Positions 43,061 through 51,384 are shown, counted from the stretch's first letter. The stretch is DNA of 61,437 nt from Patescibacteria group bacterium (GCA_023381015.1 JAMCTE010000034.1:1-61437), one strand, 5' to 3'. The notes: generated by a model from the sequence alone, not told the origin. Numbers and translations are program-made.

Positions 43061-43876
43061 ATGCCGCGATCAAAAAAACAGGCGTCGCAACCAATGCCTC
43101 AAGCTCCAGTTTATTATTCCCAGCCTAACAACAAGATCCTTTATTTCATGATGGGAATCATTACCCTATTTCTGATCTTTTTGACCATTAAAGTCATGAA
43201 TCTGGAAAAAAATCTTGGATCGGGAAGTTCGGGAACCACAGCTCAAGCCGGAGCAGCTCAACCTTCCCCGCTTGACGTAAACAAAATCAAACAGTACGCC
43301 AAGGACATGGGCCTCAATACTGGCAAATTCAACTCCTGCCTTGATTCAGGAGCAAAAGCCAAAGAAGTCGCCGCCCAGGAAAGTTACGGCACGTCATTGG
43401 GAGTCCAGGGAACACCGGGATTTTTCATCAACGGCAGATTCCTGGCCGGAGCCTTCCCTTATGAGTTTTTCAAGGAAATCATCGACAAGGAACTGGCCGG
43501 CACCGGATCTTCCAACTGCAGCGACTACTCAACCCAGATGCAGCAATATTGCAAAGACCCGCAAAACCAGGCTTTCAACCCGGTTCCGAAAACCATCGAC
43601 ACTTCAAACGCCCAAGTCTCAGGACCAGCCAACGCCAAGATCCAGTTGGTTGAATTTTCCGACTTTGAGTGTCCGTTTTGCATAAGGGCTTATCCGACTG
43701 TTGAAAAAATTTTGAGCGATTATAAAGGACAAGTCAGATTCTATTACTTTCAGTTCCCGTTGACGCAAATTCACCCTCACGCAGAAAAGGCCGCCGAAGC
43801 AGCGCTTTGCGCTGCCGACCAAGGCAAGTTCTGGGACTATTTCCACAAGGTCTTCGGCCTGGAGCAAACCCAATAA
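43061..43876 (+). CDS. DsbA-like thioredoxin-fold protein, domain halves in permuted order
   Basis: The 271 residues have one membrane helix (27-46) and then two pieces of a DsbA fold in reversed order. Residues 71-145 are the usual C-terminal half (LDVNKIKQYAKDMGLNTGKF, GTPGFFINGRFLAG with cis-Pro119). Residues 186-271 are the usual N-terminal half (KIQLVEFSDFECPFCIRAYP with the active-site CPFC at 204-207, ending GKFWDYFHKVFGLEQTQ). In relatives the second piece runs directly into the first. Thus a full thioredoxin fold may form by circular permutation. It would catalyse disulfide formation outside the membrane. A terminator follows, so the end is real. Confidence 0.8.
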   Translation: MPRSKKQASQPMPQAPVYYSQPNNKILYFMMGIITLFLIFLTIKVMNLEKNLGSGSSGTTAQAGAAQPSPLDVNKIKQYAKDMGLNTGKFNSCLDSGAKAKEVAAQESYGTSLGVQGTPGFFINGRFLAGAFPYEFFKEIIDKELAGTGSSNCSDYSTQMQQYCKDPQNQAFNPVPKTIDTSNAQVSGPANAKIQLVEFSDFECPFCIRAYPTVEKILSDYKGQVRFYYFQFPLTQIHPHAEKAAEAALCAADQGKFWDYFHKVFGLEQTQ

Positions 43877-43893
43877 ATTGGTCAGTCTAAATT

Positions 43894-43926
43894 AAAAAAA
43901 ATCCCGCCTTCGGGCGGGATTTTTTG
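43894..43926. terminator. Bidirectional rho-independent terminator
   Basis: A GC stem ATCCCGCC-TTCG-GGCGGGAT (43901-43920) is flanked by A7 on the left and T5 on the right. It ends the dsbA-like transcript and also works for the opposite strand, where the tRNA-Glu gene reads towards it. Confidence 0.9.
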
Positions 43927-43931
43927 TCGGG

Positions 43932-44004
43932 TGATCCCAACCGGACTCGAACCGGTGTTTACAGGATGAGAACCTGCCGTCCTAGACCGCTAGACGATGG
44001 GACC
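43932..44004 (-). tRNA. tRNA-Glu (CUC)
   Basis: On the minus strand the acceptor stem is GGTCCCA/TGGGATC and the anticodon stem GCAGG/CCTGT with loop TTCTCAT, giving anticodon CTC. The T-arm is ACCGGTTCGAGTCCGGT. The discriminator is A and CCA is not encoded. The cloverleaf is complete. Confidence 0.92.
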
Positions 44005-44080
44005 AACTTGACTTCACCAGAAATTTCTAGTATTATTTTATCATTAAATCCCTTCTCTTAGGGAGTTTTTTTTGATCAAA

Positions 44081-44539
44081 ATGAAAAATACCCAGCTGAC
44101 CAAGGAAGGTTTCGAAAACCTAAAAAAAGAGTTGGGTGAGTTGACTAAAGTCAAACGCCCTTATGCCGTCGAACGCCTCCATAAAGCCCGTTCTATGGGT
44201 GATCTTTCTGAAAATAGCGAATACACCGCCGCCAAGGAAGAGCTGGCCTTCGTTGAAGGCCGGATCCAGGAAATCGAAGAAATCCTCAAAAGAGTCGAGG
44301 TCGTCGAAAACCACAATGGCAACAATACAGTTGAGGTCGGAACATCTGTCACCGTCGAAGTCGACGGCAAAAAAGAACTATTCCAGATCGTCGGTGAATT
44401 CGAAGCTGATCCATTGAACAAAAAACTTTCCCATACCTCGCCCATCGGCCAAGCTTTGGTCGGCAAAAAAGTCGGCGACTGGATCGAGGTCCAGGTCCCG
44501 GCAGGAAAAATAAAATACAAAATCGTTGACATTAATTGA
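44081..44539 (+). CDS. greA: Transcription elongation factor GreA
   Basis: The 152 residues show the coiled-coil N-domain (TKEGFENLKKELGELTKVKR, MGDLSENSEYTAAKEELAFVEGRI) with the acidic tip (DLSENSEY), and the FKBP-like C-domain (SHTSPIGQALVGKKVGDWIEV). It rescues backtracked RNA polymerase. A TTG at 44072 lies 6 nt after AGGGAG and could add three residues (MIK); the two starts cannot be separated. The -35 of the next promoter lies in its last codons. Confidence 0.95.
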   Translation: MKNTQLTKEGFENLKKELGELTKVKRPYAVERLHKARSMGDLSENSEYTAAKEELAFVEGRIQEIEEILKRVEVVENHNGNNTVEVGTSVTVEVDGKKELFQIVGEFEADPLNKKLSHTSPIGQALVGKKVGDWIEVQVPAGKIKYKIVDIN

Positions 44540-44553
44540 ATTGCTGTTATAAT
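44526..44553 (+). promoter_or_regulatory. Strong promoter of the T-box operon
   Basis: TTGACA (44526-44531), 16 bp and TATAAT (44548-44553) form a consensus-like sigma-70 promoter. The -35 lies within the end of greA. The predicted start near 44560 is the first base of the T-box leader. Confidence 0.8.
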
Positions 44554-44559
44554 TGATTT

Positions 44560-44871
44560 TCTAAAGACGTTAAAGAAAGACCCAGACGCCATCGGCGTTC
44601 GGCAAGACTTTCTTTACCCCTAAGCGGGGTAAGTCGCGGGAAGAAATGAAACCGTCTTCGGCGGTCAAAGTAGAACCCGACAGGAAAAGCCTGTTACAGC
44701 TTTAAGCAGAGTTTTTTGCTAAGGGTTTTCAAGCGAAATCCGTTGACGAAACGGAATACAAGTTGAAACAAATCAAGGTGGTACCGCGGTTCGACAAGCT
44801 CACCGTAAGCTGAGTAAACGAAACGTCCTTGAGAGATTGTTAGATTAACAGTTTCTCGAGGACGTTTTTTT
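44560..44871 (+). ncRNA. T-box leader (tRNA-sensing riboswitch)
   Basis: The T-box sequence AAGGTGGTACCGCG (44775-44788) forms a canonical antiterminator: AAGG pairs with CCTT (44827-44830), the 7-nt bulge TGGTACC holds the tRNA-end-binding TGGT, and GCG pairs with CGT (44824-44826). The competing terminator pairs 44822-44834 with 44854-44866 and is followed by a T-run (44865-44871). A Stem III hairpin (TCCGTT/AACGGA, 44739-44755) and several upstream hairpins occupy the Stem I/II region. TGGT fits a tRNA with discriminator A. The only aminoacyl-tRNA synthetase downstream is LysRS, so tRNA-Lys is the expected effector. The specifier codon could not be fixed; AAA at 44667-44669 in a purine-rich internal loop is one candidate. 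Confidence 0.92.
44822..44871 (+). terminator. T-box terminator enclosing the first ribosome-binding site
   Basis: Arms of 13 bp (44822-44834 and 44854-44866; one G-U pair) with an inner TGTTA/TAACA stem are followed by seven T. GAGGA at 44858-44862, 9 nt before ATG 44872, is the only Shine-Dalgarno-like site and lies in the 3' arm. The terminator therefore also hides the start region. Confidence 0.88.
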
Positions 44872-45984
44872 ATGGGCCATTTAGAAAATTATGTTGTCAG
44901 CAGCGCAGGACACCCGGGATTTGAAGTCCGGAGTCCTTTACGTGCTTATGGCATTCCGTCAGAAGCTTTGCAAACCCCCGAAGCTCTAGTTTCGGAACAG
45001 AAAAAATTGCTTGAGTTTATGGATGTTTCAAGCGCAAGCAGGAGAGGTGTTTTAAGAGCCAGAACAAATTTGCTAAGTTTAGAATCCGCTTTGGTCGAAT
45101 CGCCGCTAAACCATGGAGAATTAGCAGAGATTGGAGGAACGGATGATTTTATCGTCACTTTTGCCCAGAACAATAAATTGACAAATCCGGAAAAAGTCGA
45201 AATTCAGTCGAAAATGTCTTTTATAACCAAACCGGTCGAGCAACTGCTTCGACCGTCTTTAAGAGTGGAATCCTTACAGAAAACAGGCGAATACTATCTA
45301 TCCGATAAATTGACACAAAAAGATGCTCAAGATCTGATGAAGCTGTGGTGGGTTTTCGGTTGGACTTGGAAAGGCATAAACGATTTCATAGAACAGTTCA
45401 ACGCCTCTGCTAATTCTCCATGGTTTAGCGGCGTCAGGGACAGAAACGGAAGGCTAGTAAGTGCCGTCCAAGGCGACAAAATCGAATACGCCGATCATTT
45501 ATCCGTTGAGGTGACAGAGTTCAGCACCCTCGAAGGACACGAAGGAAAAAGCTTATGTACCGCAGCTCTAACCGGATTGATAGCGCAAATAATTCGTCAC
45601 ACATTGGTAAATGACGACCCGATAAAAGACAAAAATCCAAAAAACTTGCCGGTTTTGATCTATTCGGAATTGAATATAGATTCGACGTCTTTTTACGTCG
45701 CCCAGTCCTTGGGATTCGAGTCACCTTCCATTGAATTAAACGGCAAAATTATTGACCAAACGCTGAGGGAAAACGTTTATGTTCTGGAAAAAACGCCAGA
45801 ACTTGAACAGTTGTGGATGACTTCTACAACCGAAGAACAGGAGGCAATGTTGGCAAATCCTGATTTTTACGAATCCCATTTGAGAAACTTTGTCATGATG
45901 CACATGCCAAGCGCTGTCATCGAAACACTGTTTAATATTGAGGAGGTCGACCAAATATTAAAATTTTATAATCAATTTAATTGA
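44872..45984 (+). CDS. GNAT-like acyltransferase, first gene of T-box operon
   Basis: The 370 residues have a long N-terminal part without recognised motifs and a C-terminal half with a GNAT-like core. FSTLEGHEGKSLCTAALTGL near residues 219-238 resembles the acetyl-CoA pyrophosphate loop, and SELNIDSTSFYVAQSLGFES near 264-283 resembles the later beta-strand/Y-F motif. Similar cores occur in beta-lysine acetyltransferases, though the match here is weak. ATG follows the T-box terminator directly. One nucleotide separates it from the deacetylase gene, so the two are coupled. The acceptor substrate is unknown; lysine or tRNA-linked chemistry is suggested only by context. Confidence 0.6.
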   Translation: MGHLENYVVSSAGHPGFEVRSPLRAYGIPSEALQTPEALVSEQKKLLEFMDVSSASRRGVLRARTNLLSLESALVESPLNHGELAEIGGTDDFIVTFAQNNKLTNPEKVEIQSKMSFITKPVEQLLRPSLRVESLQKTGEYYLSDKLTQKDAQDLMKLWWVFGWTWKGINDFIEQFNASANSPWFSGVRDRNGRLVSAVQGDKIEYADHLSVEVTEFSTLEGHEGKSLCTAALTGLIAQIIRHTLVNDDPIKDKNPKNLPVLIYSELNIDSTSFYVAQSLGFESPSIELNGKIIDQTLRENVYVLEKTPELEQLWMTSTTEEQEAMLANPDFYESHLRNFVMMHMPSAVIETLFNIEEVDQILKFYNQFN

Positions 45985-45985
45985 T

Positions 45986-46981
45986 ATGAAAATCCTGTAT
46001 TCCCAAAAACACCTGTCCCATGTCCCTCATTATGAAATTTTTGATGGTCATCAAGATCATCATGCTGAAGCGCCGTCGCGCGTAGAAAATATTAAAAAAA
46101 GTCTCATTGCCAACGGATTTAAAATCAGTAATCCAATCAAAACAACTCCACTTTATTTAATTAAAGTAGTTCACGACAAAGATTATGTCGATTTTATAAA
46201 AAATTGGTCGGTCTATTCTTATCCTTCGGTTTTCCCATACAACGATTTAAGCAAAAACAGAAGGCTAACCAACCCGCTGGCCAATTTGGGAAAATATTCT
46301 TTTGATTTATATACGCCGATGCACCAAAATGTGTTCGAGGTCGCCCTTGAATCGTCATCTTTGGCTTATGATCTAGCTACCGACGTGGCAAAACAAAGAA
46401 TCAAAGTCGGCTATGCCCTATGCCGCCCCCCCGGCCACCACGCCGAAATCGCCAAAATGGGCGGTTACTGTTATTTCAACAATACCGCAATCGCCGCTCA
46501 ATACCTGTCCGGTTATGGAAAAGTTGCCGTCCTTGACGTCGATTTCCATCACGGCAACGGCACGCAAAACATTTTTTACGGCAGGGGAGACGTTTTGACG
46601 GTTTCGATCCACGCCGACCCCAATTGGAAATTCCCCTTTTATACCGGATTCAAAGAAGAAATCGGCGTCGGAAACGGAAGGAAAAAAAATATCAATTATC
46701 CTATGCCGAAAGGAACTACCGACAACCAGTACCAAAAAACCCTTGAAAAAGCCCTGGTGAAAATAACAGACCATAGACCGGAATATCTTGTTGTCGCCCT
46801 TGGTTTGGATACCCACCGCGACGATTTCTTCTTTGGGTTCAAATTGACAACAAAATATTACACCAAAATGGCAAAAACCATCAATTCGCTGGATTTGCCG
46901 ACGTTGATCGTCCAGGAAGGCGGATATAATACAAAACTCTTGGGAGATAATGTAGTATCTTTTTTAAACGGTTTTATATAA
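45986..46981 (+). CDS. HDAC-like deacetylase (acetylpolyamine amidohydrolase type)
   Basis: The 331 residues carry the arginase-deacetylase zinc-site motifs: CRPPGHHAE (His pair), GYCYFNNTAIAA, LDVDFHHGNGTQ (metal Asp and His), ALGLDTHRDD (metal Asp) and IVQEGGY with the catalytic Tyr. Relatives remove acetyl groups from acetylpolyamines or acetyl-lysine. The gene follows the GNAT-like gene by 1 nt and precedes LysRS, all under one T-box. It may release lysine or polyamine from acetylated forms; that is a hypothesis. Confidence 0.9.
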   Translation: MKILYSQKHLSHVPHYEIFDGHQDHHAEAPSRVENIKKSLIANGFKISNPIKTTPLYLIKVVHDKDYVDFIKNWSVYSYPSVFPYNDLSKNRRLTNPLANLGKYSFDLYTPMHQNVFEVALESSSLAYDLATDVAKQRIKVGYALCRPPGHHAEIAKMGGYCYFNNTAIAAQYLSGYGKVAVLDVDFHHGNGTQNIFYGRGDVLTVSIHADPNWKFPFYTGFKEEIGVGNGRKKNINYPMPKGTTDNQYQKTLEKALVKITDHRPEYLVVALGLDTHRDDFFFGFKLTTKYYTKMAKTINSLDLPTLIVQEGGYNTKLLGDNVVSFLNGFI

Positions 46982-47027
46982 TATTATTTAACTAGTTACT
47001 GATCACCAATCACTAGTCACTAATTTT

Positions 47028-49334
47028 ATGATCTGGGCTGATAGAGAGGCTAAAAGACTAAAAGAACGTAATCTTCCCCTTGAATGGGCCGACGACATGA
47101 AAACGCCTTCCGGCCGGATTCATGTCGGATCGCTCCGCGGCGTCGTCGTCCACGACCTGATTTACAAAGCTTTGAGACAAATCGGGGTCAACAGCCAATT
47201 TTCATACGTCTTCAACGACATGGACCCGATGGACGGCATGCCGACCTATCTGGACCGAAATCAATGGGAAAAATATATGGGTTTCCCCCTCTATAAGATT
47301 CCGTCCCCCGTTTCAGGTTTTGAATCGTTTGCCAAATACTATGCCCAGGAATTCATCGACGTCTTTACGTCATTGAACTGCCACCCAAAGGTCATCTGGT
47401 CGCATGAACTTTACCGGTCCGGCAAGATGGACCCGATCATCAGGCTGTTTTTGGACAACGCCGAAAAAATCAGGGACATTTATAAAAAAGTTGCCAAAGC
47501 CGAGCGCAAACCAGACTGGTATCCGTATAACCCTATCTGCGAAAAATGCGGAAAAATCGGCACCACCAACGTCTACAGATGGGACGGAGAATTTGTTTAT
47601 TACCGATGCGAACCGGCGATGGTAACTTGGGCCAAAGGCTGTTCGCATGAAGGCAAAGTAAAACCAATAAAAGAAAACGGCAAACTGCCTTGGAAACTTG
47701 ACTGGCCGGCTCACTGGAAAGTGATCGGTGTCACGATCGAATCGTCGGGAAAAGACCACATGTCGTCCGGTGGGTCCTACGACATGGCCGTCCATTTCTG
47801 CGAACAGATTTTGCACATCAAACCGCCTGATGCCATGGGTGGCTACGAATGGTTTACCATCGGTGGTAAAAAAATGTCCTCCTCAAAAGGGATCGGCTCG
47901 TCGGCCAAGGAAGTTTCCCAGATCCTTCCTCCCGAAGTTTTCAGATTTTTCCAGGTCAGGATGCCCATTTCCACCCATCTTGACTTCAGCCCTTATGGCA
48001 ACACGATACCGGACTTGTTTGACGACTATGACCGTTGTCTAAACGCCTACTTTTTGAAACTGGAGAACAAAATCCCCAAAGAAAAAGCCGGCGAAGTGAT
48101 GCTCGACTTTGCCAGGATAGCCGAACTGTCCGAAGTCAAACCGTTGCCGAAACAAAGAATTTTTCTTCCAAGATTCCGCACCATCGCCAATTTGCTAAAA
48201 ACGAAAAACAACAATTTCATAATGAGGGACATGGGACAAAAGGGGAGTAGCCTGAGCAAAGAGGAGTCGGAAATCCTCGAAGAAAGAATCAAATACGCCA
48301 AAATCCATTTGGAAAATTACCATGAAAAATCGGAAATCAGGAATCAAAGATCAGGAAGTTTTTCCTTCAGCGAAAAGCAAAAACAATTCTTGAACGTCTT
48401 GGCCAATAATTTAAAAACAAAAAAAGACGACTTCCAGAAAATTGTTTTCGACAGCATCAAGGAAGCAACCATCCAACCTCGGGAGGCCTTTACCGCTTTT
48501 TACCAAACCCTGACGGGAAAACCGTTCGGCCCGAAAGCCGGAGACCTCGTCAAAGAACTTGGAGCCAAAAAAGTCATCGAACTGATCGGACAAAACAGAG
48601 AGGTCAAAAAAGAAACAACTTCCCGCCTCTTCCCGACTTTTGATCGCCATGAAATATTTTCGATCGACCAAACGCTTGCCAAAAAATATCCTACAATTAG
48701 CATCGGCATCGCCGTCATCAAAGGTTTGTCCATAAAGAAATCGCACCCTGGGTTGACCAATGAAATCAACCAATTCATCCAATCGCAATCCCAGCTCAGC
48801 AACGAAATCATCGGCTCGTATCCGGAAATAGTCACCTACAGAAAACTCTATAAAGAAATGGGTTTGGACTGGCACTCAAAACGGCCGTCACCCGAAGCTT
48901 TGCTGAGAAGGATCGCCCTAAAAAAAGGACTCTACGAAATCAATACCTGCGTCGACGCCTACAATTTGATCGTGATGAAACACCACGTCTCGATCGGCGC
49001 TTTTGACTACGACCAGCTAAAATTCCCGACCGTCTTGAGGTTCCCCAAATCAGGCGAAGACATTCTGCTCCTGGGCGACAAGGAACCGACTCTGTACAAA
49101 CCCACCGACCTGGCCTATTTCGATGGGGAAGGTGGTTACAACATCTACTTCAACTACCGCGACGCCCAACGGACCTGCGTCACCGAGCAAACCAAAGATA
49201 TCATTTTAAACATCGACGGCATCAACGGCATAACCCGCGACCAGGTAGAACGGTCGCTCCAAGAAAGCATCGACATCATCACCAAATACTGCGGCGGCAA
49301 AGTCGAAACTGCCGGAATCGCAAGCGCCTCTTAG
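47028..49334 (+). CDS. lysK: Class I lysyl-tRNA synthetase fused to a C-terminal B3/4 domain
   Basis: The first 540 or so of 768 residues are class I LysRS. They show HVGS at 32-35 (HIGH), zinc-like CEKCGKIG, SSGKDHMSSGGSYD, KKMSSSKG near 281, and an alpha-helical anticodon-binding part with QPREAFTAFYQTLTGKPFGP. Residues from about 545 match a B3/4 domain (SIGIAVIKGLSIKKSHPG, LLRRIALKKGLYEINTCVDAYN, YFDGEGGYNIYFNYRDAQR), the fold that edits Tyr-tRNA in PheRS. Class I LysRS is normally about 520 residues. The extra domain could hydrolyse mischarged tRNA-Lys. It is the last gene of the T-box operon. Confidence 0.9.
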   Translation: MIWADREAKRLKERNLPLEWADDMKTPSGRIHVGSLRGVVVHDLIYKALRQIGVNSQFSYVFNDMDPMDGMPTYLDRNQWEKYMGFPLYKIPSPVSGFESFAKYYAQEFIDVFTSLNCHPKVIWSHELYRSGKMDPIIRLFLDNAEKIRDIYKKVAKAERKPDWYPYNPICEKCGKIGTTNVYRWDGEFVYYRCEPAMVTWAKGCSHEGKVKPIKENGKLPWKLDWPAHWKVIGVTIESSGKDHMSSGGSYDMAVHFCEQILHIKPPDAMGGYEWFTIGGKKMSSSKGIGSSAKEVSQILPPEVFRFFQVRMPISTHLDFSPYGNTIPDLFDDYDRCLNAYFLKLENKIPKEKAGEVMLDFARIAELSEVKPLPKQRIFLPRFRTIANLLKTKNNNFIMRDMGQKGSSLSKEESEILEERIKYAKIHLENYHEKSEIRNQRSGSFSFSEKQKQFLNVLANNLKTKKDDFQKIVFDSIKEATIQPREAFTAFYQTLTGKPFGPKAGDLVKELGAKKVIELIGQNREVKKETTSRLFPTFDRHEIFSIDQTLAKKYPTISIGIAVIKGLSIKKSHPGLTNEINQFIQSQSQLSNEIIGSYPEIVTYRKLYKEMGLDWHSKRPSPEALLRRIALKKGLYEINTCVDAYNLIVMKHHVSIGAFDYDQLKFPTVLRFPKSGEDILLLGDKEPTLYKPTDLAYFDGEGGYNIYFNYRDAQRTCVTEQTKDIILNIDGINGITRDQVERSLQESIDIITKYCGGKVETAGIASAS

Positions 49335-49370
49335 ATTGTCTTCTTTCGATTCATATTTACCGGCCACTTT

Positions 49371-50636
49371 CTAATCAATAAACATTGCTTGTACAATATG
49401 TTGAACTGTTTTTTTAGTTCGGTCATCGAAATCTGGACCGGACAATTCGACTATATCTCCTACCACTTTTGAGTTATTTATTTTTATCCCAAATTCCATA
49501 TCCAACTCTTTGCAGATTGATCTGATTTTTTTTAACCCGTGTTCTATATAAAGAACAGACAAACCTTTACCGCCAAGAGTAATCGGATAGTCTAGTATTG
49601 ATCCATCTATCTCACCTGCGAAACCCGTATTTGTAAGAAGATCGTATACCATCCGTGGTACTTGAGAATAAACTGACAACTCTCTCAGGCTGGCCAAATA
49701 TAAAAGAGCATGAAATGGAGAATATTCAATTGCCGTTAAACCGAATATCGCGTTTTTTAGAACGTCTAGGTCTACAGAAAAAACTATATTAGTTATACCC
49801 TCCTGCTTCATCCCGTTAATTTCATCAAACAATATTTTATCCAGAACTTTTTTAGAAAACGACATTGTATGGGGATCGTCGCCGATCAACTCATCTTCTG
49901 TAACGACTTTTATTTTACGTCCGTATTTGCCTATGCCCCAATCCTGTCTGTTTCTTTGGTCAACTTCGATTCTGTCAGGAACTCCAATGACAGTTAATTT
50001 ATCAACCACAGACTTATGCCCTTTATCGTCACCATCAACCAACAATCTTAAAGTATTTGATTTTCTAGGCGTATCCTCATAAGGCCCAGGGTCAGTGTCA
50101 ATGTGAGTGTCAAAAACAAACATACCTATTTTCAGATCGGGATTGGCATCTTTTAAAACCCTCATTAACGGGGTAGTTGTCGCGTGAGTCTCCGAAACAA
50201 TAACTGTTGGACCCTGAGTCTGCAAAAAGTAATGCTTAAAATATTCTTCAAGACTTCTAATATCAACGACCTGGCTTTCCCGATCTTTTGGCATTGGTAA
50301 GTGGGGTATGCCCCGAACATCGGCAAAATTAAAAAAATCACCAATGGCGTCTTGCGATGTCCAAGTATAATCTAATGTATGTTCATACCATTTCCAGGCC
50401 CTATTCAGCAACTCCCTAATGGAAACCATCTTGTACTTTTCTTTATCGTTAAACCCACCAATGTCAACATTATTGACAATATCGAGGTTAGTTTTAATAA
50501 TACTTTTTAATCCAGGTTTAACCGCCCCTCTAAACAACTTAAAATCAGTAGCTTCGTTTGTTTCCGGAATGATAATAACACTTGGAGATTTATTAAATGA
50601 AGGAGTTTTTCTCCCTATTTCTTTAATATGCGACAT
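49371..50636 (-). CDS. Arginase/ureohydrolase-fold protein, divergent member
   Basis: The 421 residues contain VSETHATTT, FVFDTHIDTD and IVFSVDLDVLKNAIFG. These correspond to the first metal His, the DAHxD motif and the SxDxDxxDP motif of arginase-like enzymes. The C-terminus is extended and lacks a clear match. The metal ligands appear intact, so it is likely an active hydrolase of amidino or acetyl compounds, but the substrate is unknown. It converges on the LysRS gene, the end of which is 36 nt away. It has the same fold as the HDAC-like protein of that operon. Confidence 0.65.
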   Translation of the reverse strand: MSHIKEIGRKTPSFNKSPSVIIIPETNEATDFKLFRGAVKPGLKSIIKTNLDIVNNVDIGGFNDKEKYKMVSIRELLNRAWKWYEHTLDYTWTSQDAIGDFFNFADVRGIPHLPMPKDRESQVVDIRSLEEYFKHYFLQTQGPTVIVSETHATTTPLMRVLKDANPDLKIGMFVFDTHIDTDPGPYEDTPRKSNTLRLLVDGDDKGHKSVVDKLTVIGVPDRIEVDQRNRQDWGIGKYGRKIKVVTEDELIGDDPHTMSFSKKVLDKILFDEINGMKQEGITNIVFSVDLDVLKNAIFGLTAIEYSPFHALLYLASLRELSVYSQVPRMVYDLLTNTGFAGEIDGSILDYPITLGGKGLSVLYIEHGLKKIRSICKELDMEFGIKINNSKVVGDIVELSGPDFDDRTKKTVQHIVQAMFID

Positions 50637-50689
50637 AAATAATTATACTATAAGATATATTATAATTCAATTTTCCGCTCGAACTCAGT

Positions 50690-50695
50690 TATAAT
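50690..50695 (+). promoter_or_regulatory. -10 box of the rdgB-serS unit
   Basis: TATAAT lies 14 nt before ATG 50710, with AGGA between, so a short leader is possible. Confidence 0.4.
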
Positions 50696-50709
50696 ATACA
50701 AATAGGACT

Positions 50710-51324
50710 ATGAAAAAACTATTGATCGCCACCCATAATCCGGCCAAAACCATTGAAATAAAATCAGCCCTCAACGAACTGAAAAAACAAGGAGTTGAGC
50801 TTCTCACATTAAACGACGTTGGGGTAGAGAAGGAACCGGAAGAAACCGGGAAAACTTTTCAGGAAAACTCGGCTCTGAAAGCCAAGTTTTACTCCAAATT
50901 AACCAACCTGGCAACGATTGCCGACGACGGGGGACTGATCATCCCCTTTCTTGGTAACGCACCGGGAGTCAGGTCCAGGCGTTGGCCAGGTTACGAAGCC
51001 GGCGACCAGGAACTGATCGACTATACCCTGTCCCACCTGAAAAATGCCGGAGGAGACGAACGGACAGCATTTTTGGAAACCTGCGTCACTTTTTTTTACC
51101 CGCCGACCGGCCAGATATTTTTCGAACAAGAAAAGATCAAGGGCCACATCGCCGAAATTCCCTCTCCGCGGCCGACCAACGGTTATCCTTACCGGGCGCT
51201 TTTTGTCGTCGACGAGTTCGGCAAATATTACGACGAACTAACTCGCGAAGAACACGACAAAATAAATCACAGATATAAAGCGCTGAGGAAATTGACAAAA
51301 AGAATTGAAAATTTGATATCATGA
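50710..51324 (+). CDS. Non-canonical purine NTP pyrophosphatase (RdgB/HAM1-like)
   Basis: The 204 residues contain LLIATHNPAKTIEIKSAL, EETGKTFQENSALKAKFY, TIADDGGLIIPFLGNAPGV and a late HRYKALRKL. They match the ITP/XTP pyrophosphatase family, which removes deaminated purine nucleotides. The gene opens a unit with serS, 60 nt downstream. Confidence 0.9.
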   Translation: MKKLLIATHNPAKTIEIKSALNELKKQGVELLTLNDVGVEKEPEETGKTFQENSALKAKFYSKLTNLATIADDGGLIIPFLGNAPGVRSRRWPGYEAGDQELIDYTLSHLKNAGGDERTAFLETCVTFFYPPTGQIFFEQEKIKGHIAEIPSPRPTNGYPYRALFVVDEFGKYYDELTREEHDKINHRYKALRKLTKRIENLIS

Positions 51325-51384
51325 TAGTTAGAAAATCGTTGTCCTGTTAACGGATTAAAGAGTTAACTGTAATAATCAAATAAC

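Noticed and set aside
44041-44074. Terminator before greA
   Set aside because: TCCCT/AGGGA followed by T8 is a stem of only 5 bp, and no plus-strand gene ends nearby. It is more likely the ribosome-binding region of greA.
44560-44800. RNase P RNA or tmRNA instead of a T-box
   Set aside because: The exact antiterminator/terminator pairing and the TGGTACC bulge fit a T-box and are followed by a synthetase operon. No tmRNA tag or RNase P core was seen.
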